This document shows positions 9,051-17,435 of a stretch of DNA of 64,000 nucleotides, piece after piece. The stretch spans positions 1 through 64,000 of the forward strand of contig JAEWDP010000099.1 in NCBI GenBank assembly GCA_023390055.1, given 5' to 3'. A model generated the notes under the pieces. That model was not told the origin of the DNA. It did not search any database and worked only from the letters and a program-made list of their open reading frames with translations. The number at the start of each line of letters is the position of its first letter. Position 1 is the stretch's first letter. The DNA comes from Pseudomonadota bacterium (GTDB lineage: Bacteria > Pseudomonadota > Alphaproteobacteria > Rhizobiales > Rhizobiaceae). The translations under genes and the position numbers were made by a program.

Positions 9051-9551
9051 ATGGACGAGATGAGTGACAGTGCCAACCCGGTTCTTTCCAAGATCGACGA
9101 GAAGGACGCAAGTTCGGCCATTGCCGTCGCTGGGCATCCGCTTCATGCGATGACGGTTCATTTTCCGATCGCGCTGGTCTTTGTGACACTGTCGATCGAC
9201 ATCCTCTACTGGTGGTCCGGTGATGCCTTCTGGTTGAGAGCGGGCCTCTGGTCCTCGGGCGGGGCATTCTTCATGGGTGTGGCTGCGGGCATCGTCGGAA
9301 CCGCCGAATTGCTGGCTGTTGCCGGTATCAGGGAGCGTGTGGCCAGTTGGGCCCATGCTGTCGCCGCCATGATGCTGATATCCATTGCCGGCCTGAATTG
9401 GGGTCTTCGTGTGAGCGAAAGCATAAACGTGCTGCCGCACGGATTGCTGGTATCGCTGCTTGCGGCTCTGGTCACCGGCATGGCGGGGTGGCACGGCGGT
9501 AAATTGATCTTCGATCATGGCGTCGGCCTCATGATATCGACCAAGGACTGA
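9051..9551 (+). CDS. DUF2231 family membrane protein
   Basis: This 166-residue protein has four predicted membrane helices and the DUF2231 hallmark GHPLHAMTVHFPIALV at about residues 28-43, with conserved histidines facing the first helix. The ATG at 9051 has AAAAGGAG at 9037-9042 in front. DUF2231 proteins are repeatedly found beside oxidases and periplasmic dehydrogenases, and heme or metal binding has been suggested for the histidines, but no activity is established. It is divergent from oxidase subunit II and overlaps the end of the convergent CopD/HemJ-like gene by 23 bases. Confidence 0.88.
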   Translation: MDEMSDSANPVLSKIDEKDASSAIAVAGHPLHAMTVHFPIALVFVTLSIDILYWWSGDAFWLRAGLWSSGGAFFMGVAAGIVGTAELLAVAGIRERVASWAHAVAAMMLISIAGLNWGLRVSESINVLPHGLLVSLLAALVTGMAGWHGGKLIFDHGVGLMISTKD

Positions 9552-10029
9552 CGGCCCGGATCATGTGACGCAGCCCGCCCGGTTCAAAAAGGCTTTCCAT
9601 GAACGTTGTGTGGATGTCCGGTTTGGCGAGAACCACGAGGAGGATCGCGACGACCAATGCACATGTTACGGTCGTGGATACTGCAAACCTCCATAGGGGA
9701 TAGGCCTGCCCTCTTCTAAACAGCCTGATGATGACAAGCCCGCTCAGCACGTGCAGCACGACCAGACAGGCGACCAGTGCGAGCTTCAGTGAAAACCATG
9801 CCGCGAACGTGCCTTGTGCAAAAACCAGGGCAATGCCACTGGCAACCGCAAGAAAGGCGGCTGGAGAGATGATTGTCACATAGGCATAGCGAACCATCTT
9901 CTGCAGTTGAAACAAGGCCTCGTCATCATCGACCGTCGCTCGCTGGACGTAGAGACCGGGCAGGCCCACAAGCCCCGCTGCCCAGATGCCGATACAGGCG
10001 ATATGCAGGAACTTGAGCAGTGTAATCAT
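9529..10029 (-). CDS. CopD/HemJ-like four-helix membrane protein
   Basis: This 166-residue integral membrane protein starts LLKFLHIACIGIWAAGL, with a conserved His in the first helix followed by GLPGLYVQRA. That matches the pattern of the HemJ/CopD superfamily (heme-binding or copper-resistance membrane proteins). Four helices are visible. The ATG at 10029 is preferred. The frame extends to 10197, but that extension has no membrane or signal character. It lies in the oxidase/dehydrogenase block, so heme handling or an electron-transfer accessory role fits. Copper import is the alternative. Confidence 0.7.
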   Translation of the reverse strand: MITLLKFLHIACIGIWAAGLVGLPGLYVQRATVDDDEALFQLQKMVRYAYVTIISPAAFLAVASGIALVFAQGTFAAWFSLKLALVACLVVLHVLSGLVIIRLFRRGQAYPLWRFAVSTTVTCALVVAILLVVLAKPDIHTTFMESLFEPGGLRHMIRAVSPWSIS

Positions 10030-10269
10030 GGTCCGTCTTTCGCCACAGGTGTGCGACCGGCGGATGAGAGCCGGAGCTGACGGCACGGACCCCTGCAGAG
10101 GAGAAATCCCTTGCGCGTTGTGCCAGTTGGATGTTGCGACGGGAAAAATGAAGCATCCGTGTACATGATCCGACCTTCTACTTCCTGGCATGTACAAGGG
10201 TTTTCCAACTTTGAACCCAGTTCGAAACTTCTTCTTTCATCAGCATGCCGCAACATATGATGGCTCTTG

Positions 10270-10785
10270 CTATTCGATCACGCCGCATGCCAGCCGATCG
10301 CCCGCATCACCGGATGGCTGGCTCTTGTAGTCGTCGGCTTTTGCGTGGACCATCAGTGCACGGCCCCTGATGCTGTTTTCGCCTTCTTCCAACGTTACCT
10401 TGTCGTTGAAGATCTCAGCGCGCAACGCGCCATCTGCATCGACATTCTGATTTGGCATGTCACCCGCATGCGGACCGCCGGCGGCATTATACCCATGCTC
10501 CATGGATCCGGGATTGAAGTGACCGCCAGCCGATTCATGGTTGGTGGTGTGATCGCACGTTCCGGTTTCGTGAAAATGCACGGCCACCCACTCGCCAGCC
10601 GGAAGGCCAGTGACTTCCATCCTGATCAGGACCCCGCCGGAGGCCGTGCCTGAGATTTCAGCGCTTCCGCTTGCCTCTCCTTCAGAATTGATGAAGTTCG
10701 CAGTTGCCGTCGCCTGGTCCTGGGACCAGGCCGAACCGGCCACCAGAGACGATATTCCTGCTGCAATGATGATCTTGGCGAACAT
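10270..10785 (-). CDS. sodC: Periplasmic Cu/Zn superoxide dismutase
   Basis: This 171-residue precursor has a cleavable signal peptide (about residues 1-21, ending SAWS). The mature domain carries the SodC signatures: copper ligands in VAVHFHETGTC, the Zn/Cu region GGHFNPG, and ALMVHAKADDYKSQPSGDAGDRLACGVI at the C-terminus with the active-site His, Asp and a disulfide Cys. It dismutates superoxide in the periplasm. It is placed among periplasmic redox enzymes on the same strand, consistent with protection against superoxide formed there. Confidence 0.96.
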   Translation of the reverse strand: MFAKIIIAAGISSLVAGSAWSQDQATATANFINSEGEASGSAEISGTASGGVLIRMEVTGLPAGEWVAVHFHETGTCDHTTNHESAGGHFNPGSMEHGYNAAGGPHAGDMPNQNVDADGALRAEIFNDKVTLEEGENSIRGRALMVHAKADDYKSQPSGDAGDRLACGVIE

Positions 10786-10823
10786 GTCGATATTCCTCCG
10801 TTTGGTTGATGGATACGTAGAGC

Positions 10824-12050
10824 TTACTGTTTCAGCGCCTCCCGCAGTTGTGCCACGTCGTCAGCCGTTACGGCTTCTGCATGGTTTCCAAAGCTCGAAC
10901 GAACATATGTAGCAACGGCCGCAACCTGTTCGTCCGTGAATTTCCACGCAAAGGAAGGCATGGACAGTGGAGAGGGACGTGCTTTTGTCGGTACCGCGCG
11001 GGCACCTTCCAGGATGACCCGGATCACGGTTGTCGGGTCATCATTATTGGCCTTTCCGGATCCCGCCAGAGGCGCGAAGAAGCGTGGCACGCCTGATCCA
11101 TCGGAAACATGGCAGGCGCTGCAATTGTCAAGATAGATCGCTTCGCCTGCGGTCAGGACAGTCTGATCCGGCTCCTTGGGCGGCTCCTGCTCCTCGCCAT
11201 CGAGATCCTTCAGATAGACGGCGATTGCGCGCAGATCCTCATCCCTGAAATGCTGCGTCGAGAGGGCGATGACTTCGGACATGGTCGAGAATGCCGCGGT
11301 ATGGGCATTGCGTCCGGTTTTCAGGAATTCGACGATATCATCTTCACTCCAGTCGGCCAGACCGCCGTTTGCGCCGCCTCGAATACTGGGTGCTGCCCAG
11401 TTTTCCAGCTTGCCGCCGCGTAGGTGTTCGTCTTCCTTGTCGGCTCCCGCAAGGTTCTTCTCGGTATGACATCCGGAACAATGGCCCGGACCTTCGACAA
11501 GATACGCGCCGCGGTTCCACTCATCACTCTTATCGGCTTTCGGCGTGAACGTGCCCGCATCAAAGAACATCCATTTCCATGCGGCCAATGCAGGCCGCTG
11601 ATCCAATGGAAAGGGAAGCTCATTATCGGGCTTTTCGCGCCTGACACGAGGCAATGTCGAAAGATAGTCATAGATGGCATCAACCTCATCGCGCGGCATC
11701 TTTGTAAAATGAGGATAGGGGAAAGCCGGATAGTGGTGAGAACCGTCCCGCGCGATCCCCTCGTGCATCGCACGCCAGAAGTCATTCTTCGACCAGTTGC
11801 CAAGACCCGTCTCGGCGTCGAACGTGATGTTCGGCGTGAAGATGGTGCCAAAGGGTGTCTCAAGGCCTCGACCGCCCGAAAATGGCGTCTCGCCGGGAAT
11901 GGTGTGACAGCCCTGGCAGTTTCCCGTGGCCACTGCATATCTGCCGCGCTCGACCTGGGCGAATGAATTGTCCTGGGCGTTCAGACCAGACACGAAGGAG
12001 AGCTGTAACGTGACGAGACAGGCAGTCATGGGCAAAGGTGATACCGTCAT
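10824..12050 (-). CDS. Triheme cytochrome c subunit of membrane-bound dehydrogenase
   Basis: The 408-residue precursor has a signal peptide and three CXXCH heme sites (CQGCH, CSGCH, CSACH) spaced about 150 residues apart. Each is followed by a methionine-containing cytochrome c fold. This is the layout of the cytochrome subunit of gluconate, sorbitol and alcohol dehydrogenases of acetic acid bacteria and relatives, which passes electrons from the flavoprotein to ubiquinone or cytochromes. The ATG at 12050 overlaps the stop of the flavoprotein gene by four bases (ATGA), so the two are translated together. Upstream in-frame starts lie inside that gene. Confidence 0.93.
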   Translation of the reverse strand: MTVSPLPMTACLVTLQLSFVSGLNAQDNSFAQVERGRYAVATGNCQGCHTIPGETPFSGGRGLETPFGTIFTPNITFDAETGLGNWSKNDFWRAMHEGIARDGSHHYPAFPYPHFTKMPRDEVDAIYDYLSTLPRVRREKPDNELPFPLDQRPALAAWKWMFFDAGTFTPKADKSDEWNRGAYLVEGPGHCSGCHTEKNLAGADKEDEHLRGGKLENWAAPSIRGGANGGLADWSEDDIVEFLKTGRNAHTAAFSTMSEVIALSTQHFRDEDLRAIAVYLKDLDGEEQEPPKEPDQTVLTAGEAIYLDNCSACHVSDGSGVPRFFAPLAGSGKANNDDPTTVIRVILEGARAVPTKARPSPLSMPSFAWKFTDEQVAAVATYVRSSFGNHAEAVTADDVAQLREALKQ

Positions 12051-13807
12051 GATTGCACCAGCGGTCCGGGGTTGCGCAGATACTGGTTGCGGATTGCCTC
12101 GGCTGCCCAATAGGTGAGTGCGGCGACGGTTCCTGTCGGATTGTAGCCCGCGTTTTGCGGGAAGACGCCGGCTCCCATGACGAAGAGATTGGGCACGTCC
12201 CAGCTTTGCAGATAGCGGTTGACGACGCTGTTTGACGGATTTGTTCCCATGATCGTGCCGCCAGTATTATGCGTGGTCTGGTAGGGCATTGTGTCATAGG
12301 GCGTATCCAGTTTGTTGAGCTTGATCTCGCGACCGCCCATTCCCTCAGCGATTTCGCGAACCCGTTTTGTCAGAAACGTGCTCATGGCCACGTCGTTTGG
12401 CGTGAAGTCGTACGTCATCCGCATCAATGGTCGCCCATAGGCGTCGGTATAGGTGGGGTCGAGGTCGAGGTAATTGTTTGCGTAAGCCATGGAGGCGCCA
12501 TGAGCACCGACGCTTGTCGACTTCAAGAAGTTGTCCTTCACGGCCTTCTTCCACGCCGAACCCCAGTTTGGCGTCCCTTCCGGTGTTCGGTGCGTCTCGA
12601 TCGGCCGGGCATTGGTTGTCCAGTTGGATATATAGCCTCCACCGATGAACCCCAGGCCGGCATGATCGAAATTGTCGCCGTTATATTCATCGACGCACAT
12701 GCCGAGCGCACCTGCGCCCACGAAACCGTTCGTGTACTTGTCCTCGTAGAAGATCTCGGCGGATGACATAACCTGGTAGCAATAGTTCTTGCCGACCAGC
12801 CCTTCGCCAGTGGACGGATCATAGACCTGCCCGATCCCCGAGAGCATCATCAGATGCGTGTTCCAGAGTTGATAAGCGCACAGGATGACAAGGTCTGCCG
12901 GCTGTTCGTACTCGTTTCCCTGGCTGTCGACATGGATGACGCCTGTGGCTCGCCGCCCCGTCTTGTCGAGCTTTACGCGAAGCACCTCGTTATGGGTCTT
13001 CAAGGTGAAGTTGGGTTTCTTCATCAGGACGGGCAGAATTGTTGTCTGTGGAGACGCCTTGGAATAGTTGCCGCAGCCATATTTTTCGCAAAAACCACAA
13101 TATGTGCAGGGCGCCAGCTGACAGCCGAGCGGGTTTACATACGGACGCGACATATTGGCCGAAGGCCCCGGAAATGGCTTCAGGCCGAGCTCTTGCGTCG
13201 CTCTTTCGAACTGATGCTGCGAAAAGGTCATGTGCATGGGCGGGTTTGGATAATCCGAGGTGCGGGGCCCTTCGAAAGGGTTTCCGCCCTTCTGGATCTT
13301 TCCGTTCAGATTTCCCGCCTTGCCACCAATTCCGCAAAGTTTTTCAAAACGGTCGAAATGTGGCTCCAGCTCATCGAAGCTCAGGCCGTAATCCTGCACC
13401 GTCATTCCGTCGGGCAAGGGGCCATAGCGGTCTGTGTTGTGGCTTGCCGCAACGAAATCGCTTGGAAGAAAACGCCATGTCTGGCCATTCCAGTGAACGC
13501 CTGCGCCGCCCACGCCTTCGCCCGGAAGAAAAGAGCCCCACTGACGCATTGGAAGCGCTCTTTGACCCCGGTTGTTGCGAAAGGTCAGCGTATTGCGGGC
13601 ATTGTTTTGAAACATTTCATGTCGCCAGTACCAGCGCAGTTCGTCGGGTGCGAGCGTGGGAGGAAAGTCGGTCGGCGTGTCGCGCCAGGCTCCGCGTTCC
13701 AAGGCAAGGACCTCGAGGCCTTCGCCTGTGAGTTCCTGGGCCATGATTGCTGCAGTCCAGCCGAAGCCAACCAGAACAACATCCACCGGGGGCAGCTTGC
13801 GGGTCAT
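12047..13807 (-). CDS. GMC-family FAD dehydrogenase, large subunit (gluconate 2-dehydrogenase-like)
   Basis: The 586-residue protein begins with an FAD-binding loop (VLVGFGWTAAIMA) and has the GMC signature region GEGVGGAGVHWNGQ. The C-terminal GMC lobe holds the catalytic His-Asn in THNTGGTIMG and ends GYNPTGTVAAL. A Cys-rich stretch, CQLAPCTYCGFCEKYGCG at about residue 232, resembles the iron-sulphur region of FAD-dependent glucose and gluconate dehydrogenases. It oxidises a sugar, polyol or sugar acid on the periplasmic side and is exported with its Tat-bearing small subunit. The substrate is not decidable from sequence. Confidence 0.93.
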   Translation of the reverse strand: MTRKLPPVDVVLVGFGWTAAIMAQELTGEGLEVLALERGAWRDTPTDFPPTLAPDELRWYWRHEMFQNNARNTLTFRNNRGQRALPMRQWGSFLPGEGVGGAGVHWNGQTWRFLPSDFVAASHNTDRYGPLPDGMTVQDYGLSFDELEPHFDRFEKLCGIGGKAGNLNGKIQKGGNPFEGPRTSDYPNPPMHMTFSQHQFERATQELGLKPFPGPSANMSRPYVNPLGCQLAPCTYCGFCEKYGCGNYSKASPQTTILPVLMKKPNFTLKTHNEVLRVKLDKTGRRATGVIHVDSQGNEYEQPADLVILCAYQLWNTHLMMLSGIGQVYDPSTGEGLVGKNYCYQVMSSAEIFYEDKYTNGFVGAGALGMCVDEYNGDNFDHAGLGFIGGGYISNWTTNARPIETHRTPEGTPNWGSAWKKAVKDNFLKSTSVGAHGASMAYANNYLDLDPTYTDAYGRPLMRMTYDFTPNDVAMSTFLTKRVREIAEGMGGREIKLNKLDTPYDTMPYQTTHNTGGTIMGTNPSNSVVNRYLQSWDVPNLFVMGAGVFPQNAGYNPTGTVAALTYWAAEAIRNQYLRNPGPLVQS

Positions 13808-13840
13808 TAATTCGCACCTCCGTGTTTTTGCCTTGAGACG

Positions 13841-14572
13841 TCAGGCGGGGTTCCAGGCGGGCCTTCCTCTCAGGCCTACCGGATCGAGATCAATGCGTTC
13901 TCCATTGTGGTCGAGGAAGTCACGATAATCGTAGCGGGCTCCCGGAAAACCCACGAGCTTCCACCCCACCATGTCCTGGTTGCCGCCGTAGATCGGATCG
14001 CAGAAAAAGCCTTCTGTGGCATTGTCCATGACAAGCTCGAAGAAGCTTTGCGCCGATACGCCGTCGAGCGCCAGCTTTCCGTCTTCCATTCGCTGCAGGA
14101 TCTCGTCCTGCTCTGCTTCGGCCAACTTGGCGAAAACACGTTCGCCATGCGCGTCGCGACAATAGGCGTCCAGGGATTTTACGGCTTGCCGATAAAGTGC
14201 TGCCGGAGGATGCTCGGACTGGTGCCCCTGCTGGTCATTGCCTTCAACGAATGGGCCCTTCATGTACCATCGTGCACCACTTCCGTATGACCCGGCCAAC
14301 TGGCTGTCGATAAAGTCCAGTACGCCCGCTTCACGGGCACCGGCACCATTGTCGTCGGAAGGAATTAATCGGGCAGTGATGGCGTCGACGCATTGACGTT
14401 CCGCGTCGCTGAAGAACCTCTTGTGAGGGTAGGTTGGAGGGAGGTCAGCCTGACCTGCGCTCCACGGGACTTCCCCTTTTATTGGCCGCGCGCTAGCGGG
14501 AAGGAAAAGGCCGGTACTACCAAGCAGGCAGCTCAGCAAGAAGCGTCGGCGTGTTGATCCTGCAAGCGGCAA
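13841..14572 (-). CDS. Gluconate 2-dehydrogenase subunit 3-like protein with Tat signal (TTG start)
   Basis: The 243-residue protein is the small partner of the GMC dehydrogenase. It carries a twin-arginine signal (STRRRFLLSC, then a hydrophobic stretch ending PASA) that would carry the folded flavoprotein across the membrane. It has the family's FFSDAERQCVDAITARLIPSD segment. The TTG at 14572 is chosen because a strong GAGGAGGAA lies six bases upstream and the Arg-Arg motif then falls at residues 8-10. The first ATG in frame (14872) would put an implausible 100-residue extension before the signal. The gene is first of a coupled trio, 33 bases ahead of the flavoprotein. Confidence 0.85.
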   Translation of the reverse strand: MPLAGSTRRRFLLSCLLGSTGLFLPASARPIKGEVPWSAGQADLPPTYPHKRFFSDAERQCVDAITARLIPSDDNGAGAREAGVLDFIDSQLAGSYGSGARWYMKGPFVEGNDQQGHQSEHPPAALYRQAVKSLDAYCRDAHGERVFAKLAEAEQDEILQRMEDGKLALDGVSAQSFFELVMDNATEGFFCDPIYGGNQDMVGWKLVGFPGARYDYRDFLDHNGERIDLDPVGLRGRPAWNPA

Positions 14573-15037
14573 TAGAACTTCCTCCTCATTGCCAAACGGC
14601 AAGGTGCCTGCAGAGTTCCATCCCAGAACATGGCTTTGTCGCCGGGACTTCACGTCTGAAAGTTCCTGGATGTCGTGATCAGTCACTGCGTGCGGTTGGC
14701 AGGGTAAGGCTGTGTGGGGCTTCCATTGAAGCGAGATTGAAGCGAGAACCGGCGTTGTGGCAAACGAGATGCCTCGATCTAAAAACCTGCAGAGCGCGGC
14801 AAAGTTATCGGGAACCGAACGGACAATTGGCGGTTTGCAGTGGCATCGTTTAGCCGTCGCCGCCATAGGCATTCTTCTTGAGTAGGAGGCGCCATTGCAG
14901 GCCTTGTGACATGGATGTCGAAACCCGCGGCCCGGGTGGATGTACTGATACTGCGAGCCTGGCGGGGAACCGATCGCTGAACGACCAGAGCTTTGGAAGT
15001 TTGTTTTTTATCTCTGTTGCAAAGTGGGCGTTATCCG
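14573..15037. other. Intergenic region without a supported gene
   Basis: These 465 bases lie between the divergent dehydrogenase operon and the small membrane protein at 15038. Open frames here (for example at 14878) lack ribosome sites and protein-like composition. The region should contain the promoter of the dehydrogenase operon, but no clear box was recognised. Confidence 0.5.
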
Positions 15038-15172
15038 ATGCGCAAACCTGCTATCTTCTTCGTCATGGTGCTTGCGGTCGTGTTGCTGCTCGTGTTTTTC
15101 GGTTCACGACCATTCATGTCAGCCGTAGATGAAGATCCAGGCCCGTCCGCTCCTCACGCGATCGATCAGTGA
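15038..15172 (+). CDS. Small single-pass membrane protein (44 residues)
   Basis: A 44-codon frame begins MRKPAIFF. One strongly hydrophobic helix (residues about 5-22, rich in V, L and F) follows two basic residues, and then comes a short polar tail with DEDPGPSAPH. The charge pattern predicts the N-terminus in the cytoplasm and the tail in the periplasm. The only ribosome-site-like sequence is a weak AAAGTGG about ten bases upstream. It precedes a group of small stress-type genes on the same strand. No family is recognised. It could be chance, but the membrane-protein character and the hairpin at its stop codon favour a real gene. Confidence 0.45.
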   Translation: MRKPAIFFVMVLAVVLLLVFFGSRPFMSAVDEDPGPSAPHAIDQ

Positions 15173-15177
15173 GGAGC
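15149..15177 (+). terminator. Hairpin over the stop codon of the small membrane protein
   Basis: A perfect 9-bp inverted repeat, GCTCCTCAC with GTGAGGAGC, flanks an 11-base loop and includes the TGA. No T run follows, so it may stabilise the transcript or slow polymerase rather than act as a strong terminator. Confidence 0.4.
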
Positions 15178-15260
15178 AAGGCTTTCCAGCCAAGCTTTCG
15201 CCGATCTGAATGAAACGCACCGTATCGAGCGATGTTGAGCCGTCATTCGATCCGACATCT

Positions 15261-15285
15261 GGAACTTACTTTCGCACTTGAAGTT
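15261..15285 (+). promoter_or_regulatory. Probable EcfG-type stress promoter
   Basis: GGAAC at 15261-15265 and AGTT at 15282-15285 are separated by 16 bases, one mismatch from the EcfG consensus GGAAC-N16-CGTT. It ends 27 bases before the start at 15313, which is the expected distance for a short leader. Confidence 0.45.
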
Positions 15286-15312
15286 TGGAATGAAACAAGG
15301 CGGAGGATCCGA

Positions 15313-15558
15313 ATGAACGGAACTGATCTCATGAAAGGCGACGTTGCAGATCTGGCATTACGGCTTGAGACAATGACCGATGATGAGGTGTTTCTTGCAA
15401 TGAACGCCCTGGAGAAAACCAGCGAAACGTCCAGCGGCGATGACCAGGATGAAGTCCTGTCTCGTATCGCGTTGATAGAAGCCGAGATTGAAAGCCGCTT
15501 TCCCGGCCAGCTTCTGGCGCCCTATCGCGAGTGGAAGAACGACCAGCTGCTGCTGTGA
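15313..15558 (+). CDS. Small acidic protein of unknown function (stress cluster)
   Basis: This 81-residue soluble protein is rich in acidic residues and predicted helical. The ATG at 15313 is preceded by GGAGG at 15302-15306. The middle holds a leucine/aspartate-rich helix followed by a linker (SETSSGDDQDE) and a second helix. It lacks signal, membrane or metal motifs, and I do not recognise a named family. A probable EcfG promoter lies just upstream, and three more small hydrophilic genes follow, suggesting a general-stress set. Confidence 0.65.
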   Translation: MNGTDLMKGDVADLALRLETMTDDEVFLAMNALEKTSETSSGDDQDEVLSRIALIEAEIESRFPGQLLAPYREWKNDQLLL

Positions 15559-15606
15559 CGCAAGAGATCAAGAAATGTCCGGCGGGGTTATGGCAAGGAG
15601 ATACAA

Positions 15607-15870
15607 ATGAGCAGTTCGGAAACGACTGTCGATCACGACACTATTCAAAAGTGGGTTGACGCACGCGGAGGCCGTCCGTCGGTCATCAGGACGCAAGGAA
15701 AGGGCGGTGTTCTACGCATCGATTTTGGTGAGAAGGAAGAAGACTTTACAGAAATCGGCTGGGATGAATTCTTCACGATCTTTGACGGCAACAAACTTGC
15801 CTTCCTCTATCAGGAGAAAACAAGAGACGGAGCAGCCAGCCGCTTCAACAAGTTCGTCGACCGAACCTGA
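15607..15870 (+). CDS. Small conserved rhizobial-type protein of unknown function
   Basis: This 87-residue protein has the pattern KWVDARGGRPSVIRTQGKGG, then an acidic strand LRIDFGEKEEDFTEIGWDEFF, and ends SRFNKFVDR. Short proteins of this pattern are common in rhizobia and are sometimes mislabelled as glucan-branching enzymes. No catalytic role is known. An AAGGAGA lies in front of the ATG. It sits 48 bases after the preceding small gene and is probably co-transcribed with it. Confidence 0.7.
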   Translation: MSSSETTVDHDTIQKWVDARGGRPSVIRTQGKGGVLRIDFGEKEEDFTEIGWDEFFTIFDGNKLAFLYQEKTRDGAASRFNKFVDRT

Positions 15871-15918
15871 TCACGAAGGCTCGCATCCACACAGACACTC
15901 GTAACGGGAGACACGGTG

Positions 15919-16134
15919 ATGAGCAAACAACATGCCAAGAGCCGCCGGCCGTCAGACAAGGACCTGCAGGAAAATCCAGGGATTGGAACTTCGAAGGGCA
16001 CTGTCCAAGGTGATGACCTTGTTGACGGAAAAGACAATCTCGGTGGAGACAATACATTCAAGGGCGACATCGGGAATGATGTGACGCCGCAGGGCGGCAT
16101 CGATCCCCGACAAAGAGGTCGAACGAACAGATAG
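15919..16134 (+). CDS. Small Gly/Asp-rich, probably disordered protein
   Basis: The 71-residue protein is hydrophilic, rich in Gly, Asp, Asn and Lys, and low in hydrophobic residues, so it is probably disordered. A repeated G-D/N-x-G pattern (LVDGKDNLGGDNTFKGDIGND) runs through the middle. The ATG at 15919 has ACGGGAG eight bases upstream, and a GTG immediately before it is an alternative. Hydrophilin-like composition and the neighbours suggest desiccation or osmotic stress, but this is inference. Confidence 0.55.
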   Translation: MSKQHAKSRRPSDKDLQENPGIGTSKGTVQGDDLVDGKDNLGGDNTFKGDIGNDVTPQGGIDPRQRGRTNR

Positions 16135-16143
16135 GAGGCTGAT

Positions 16144-16386
16144 ATGGCTGGCCGCAAAACACATGAGCAGCAGCTCCGGATCATCGAGAAGCGCGAAGTA
16201 ACAAGCAATGGTTCCGACGAACTCGACGCCCAAGATGAACTGAGGCGTTCAGATCAGGAGCGGCGGGCGCACCTTGAGGGTGTCGATCTGCGCGACGACA
16301 GCTCAGAGCCAGTCGACAAGGATGATCGCGCGATGATCAGGGGAATGAACCAGGAAAGTCGCCACAACAAGCCGCGTAACGACTGA
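16144..16386 (+). CDS. Small charged helical protein of unknown function
   Basis: This 80-residue protein has very high charge (Arg, Glu, Asp) and is predicted to be helical: HEQQLRIIEKREV, then DELRRSDQERRAHLEGVDLRD. An AGGAGG sits just upstream of the ATG, overlapping the end of the previous gene region, so it is likely part of the same transcript. It has no known domain. Composition resembles small stress-induced rhizobial proteins. Confidence 0.6.
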   Translation: MAGRKTHEQQLRIIEKREVTSNGSDELDAQDELRRSDQERRAHLEGVDLRDDSSEPVDKDDRAMIRGMNQESRHNKPRND

Positions 16387-16661
16387 AGCGTTGCTCGTCG
16401 AATTCCTGGCAGATAGCATGTTCCGCCGGATGTATTTTTGGACTTGCCGCGATTGACGATAGCGTGATCCGAGATGTCTTTCCGAGTAAAGTTAAAATGG
16501 CGCCGCAGACGGTTTTAGATACAATCAGGAAGTATTTGATTTATATCTGAAAACTATACTGTCATTTTCGGTGGGGCTGGGTGATGGATTCGTTTTTATA
16601 CATATGTTATCGTAGTTTAAGGTGAGATCCGATCGTCGTGCACGGGCCAATGGAGGCAGGG

Positions 16662-17300
16662 ATGGCTGGCTATCGCGACCTTCGCGACAGGATGGTCGAT
16701 GAGCAAATAGCCCGTCGAGGGGTCCGAGACGAGCTTGTCCTCAAGGCCATGCGCGCCGTGCCCAGAGAATGCTTCGTCTGCGAAACAGAAGCAGAATTTG
16801 CATATGACGATGCGCCCTTGCCGATTGGGGAGGGCCAGACAATCTCACAGCCATATATTGTTGCTGCGATGATCGAGGCAACGCAGGTGAAGGCCGGTGA
16901 TCGCGTGCTCGAGGTCGGCGCCGGATCCGGTTATGCCGCCGCCGTTATTGGGCAGATCGCCGAACACGTTCATGCGATTGAACGTCATGCGACCTTGGCT
17001 TTGGCGGCAAAGCAGCGGGTCGAAGATCTCGGATACGACAATATTGAAATTATCGTTGGTGACGGCACCCGTGGATTGCCTGAGTATGCGCCCTTCGACG
17101 TTATTCTGGTGTCAGCAGGTGGCCCTTCGGTGCCCAGAATGTTGCAGGAACAACTTGCGATTGGAGGCCGCCTTGTGATGCCGGTGGGAAATGAGTTCAG
17201 CCAGATCCTGCGCAAGGTCGCCCGACGCTCTCAAAGCGAGTATGAAGAAACCGATCTTGGCGGTGTCAGGTTCGTGCCGTTGATCGGCGATCATGGTTGA
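16662..17300 (+). CDS. pcm: Protein-L-isoaspartate O-methyltransferase
   Basis: This 212-residue cytoplasmic enzyme methylates abnormal L-isoaspartyl residues with SAM as the first step of protein repair. Visible signatures are the N-terminal RDRMVDEQIARRGV, the substrate loop PIGEGQTISQPYIVA, motif I VLEVGAGSGYAAA and GRLVMPVG. The ATG at 16662 is chosen because GGAGG lies at 16652-16656. An ATG at 16650 and a GTG at 16638 are alternatives. It follows the small stress genes after an AT-rich gap of 275 bases and fits a stress or ageing context. Confidence 0.93.
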   Translation: MAGYRDLRDRMVDEQIARRGVRDELVLKAMRAVPRECFVCETEAEFAYDDAPLPIGEGQTISQPYIVAAMIEATQVKAGDRVLEVGAGSGYAAAVIGQIAEHVHAIERHATLALAAKQRVEDLGYDNIEIIVGDGTRGLPEYAPFDVILVSAGGPSVPRMLQEQLAIGGRLVMPVGNEFSQILRKVARRSQSEYEETDLGGVRFVPLIGDHG

Positions 17301-17435
17301 GCCAACGGCGGCAATCATGATTTCAGGACTGACGCTATTGCAATAGGCCAGAAGCCTGTCCGTTCGGTGAGTTGTAATGTTTTACGACACTGGTGAACCT
17401 GGCGGGATCCGGTAATGGAAGGGGAGCGTTGTCGA

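Noticed and set aside
15149..15177. CRISPR or other repeat array
   Set aside because: The hairpin is a single inverted repeat. No regularly spaced repeats with spacers occur anywhere in the window.
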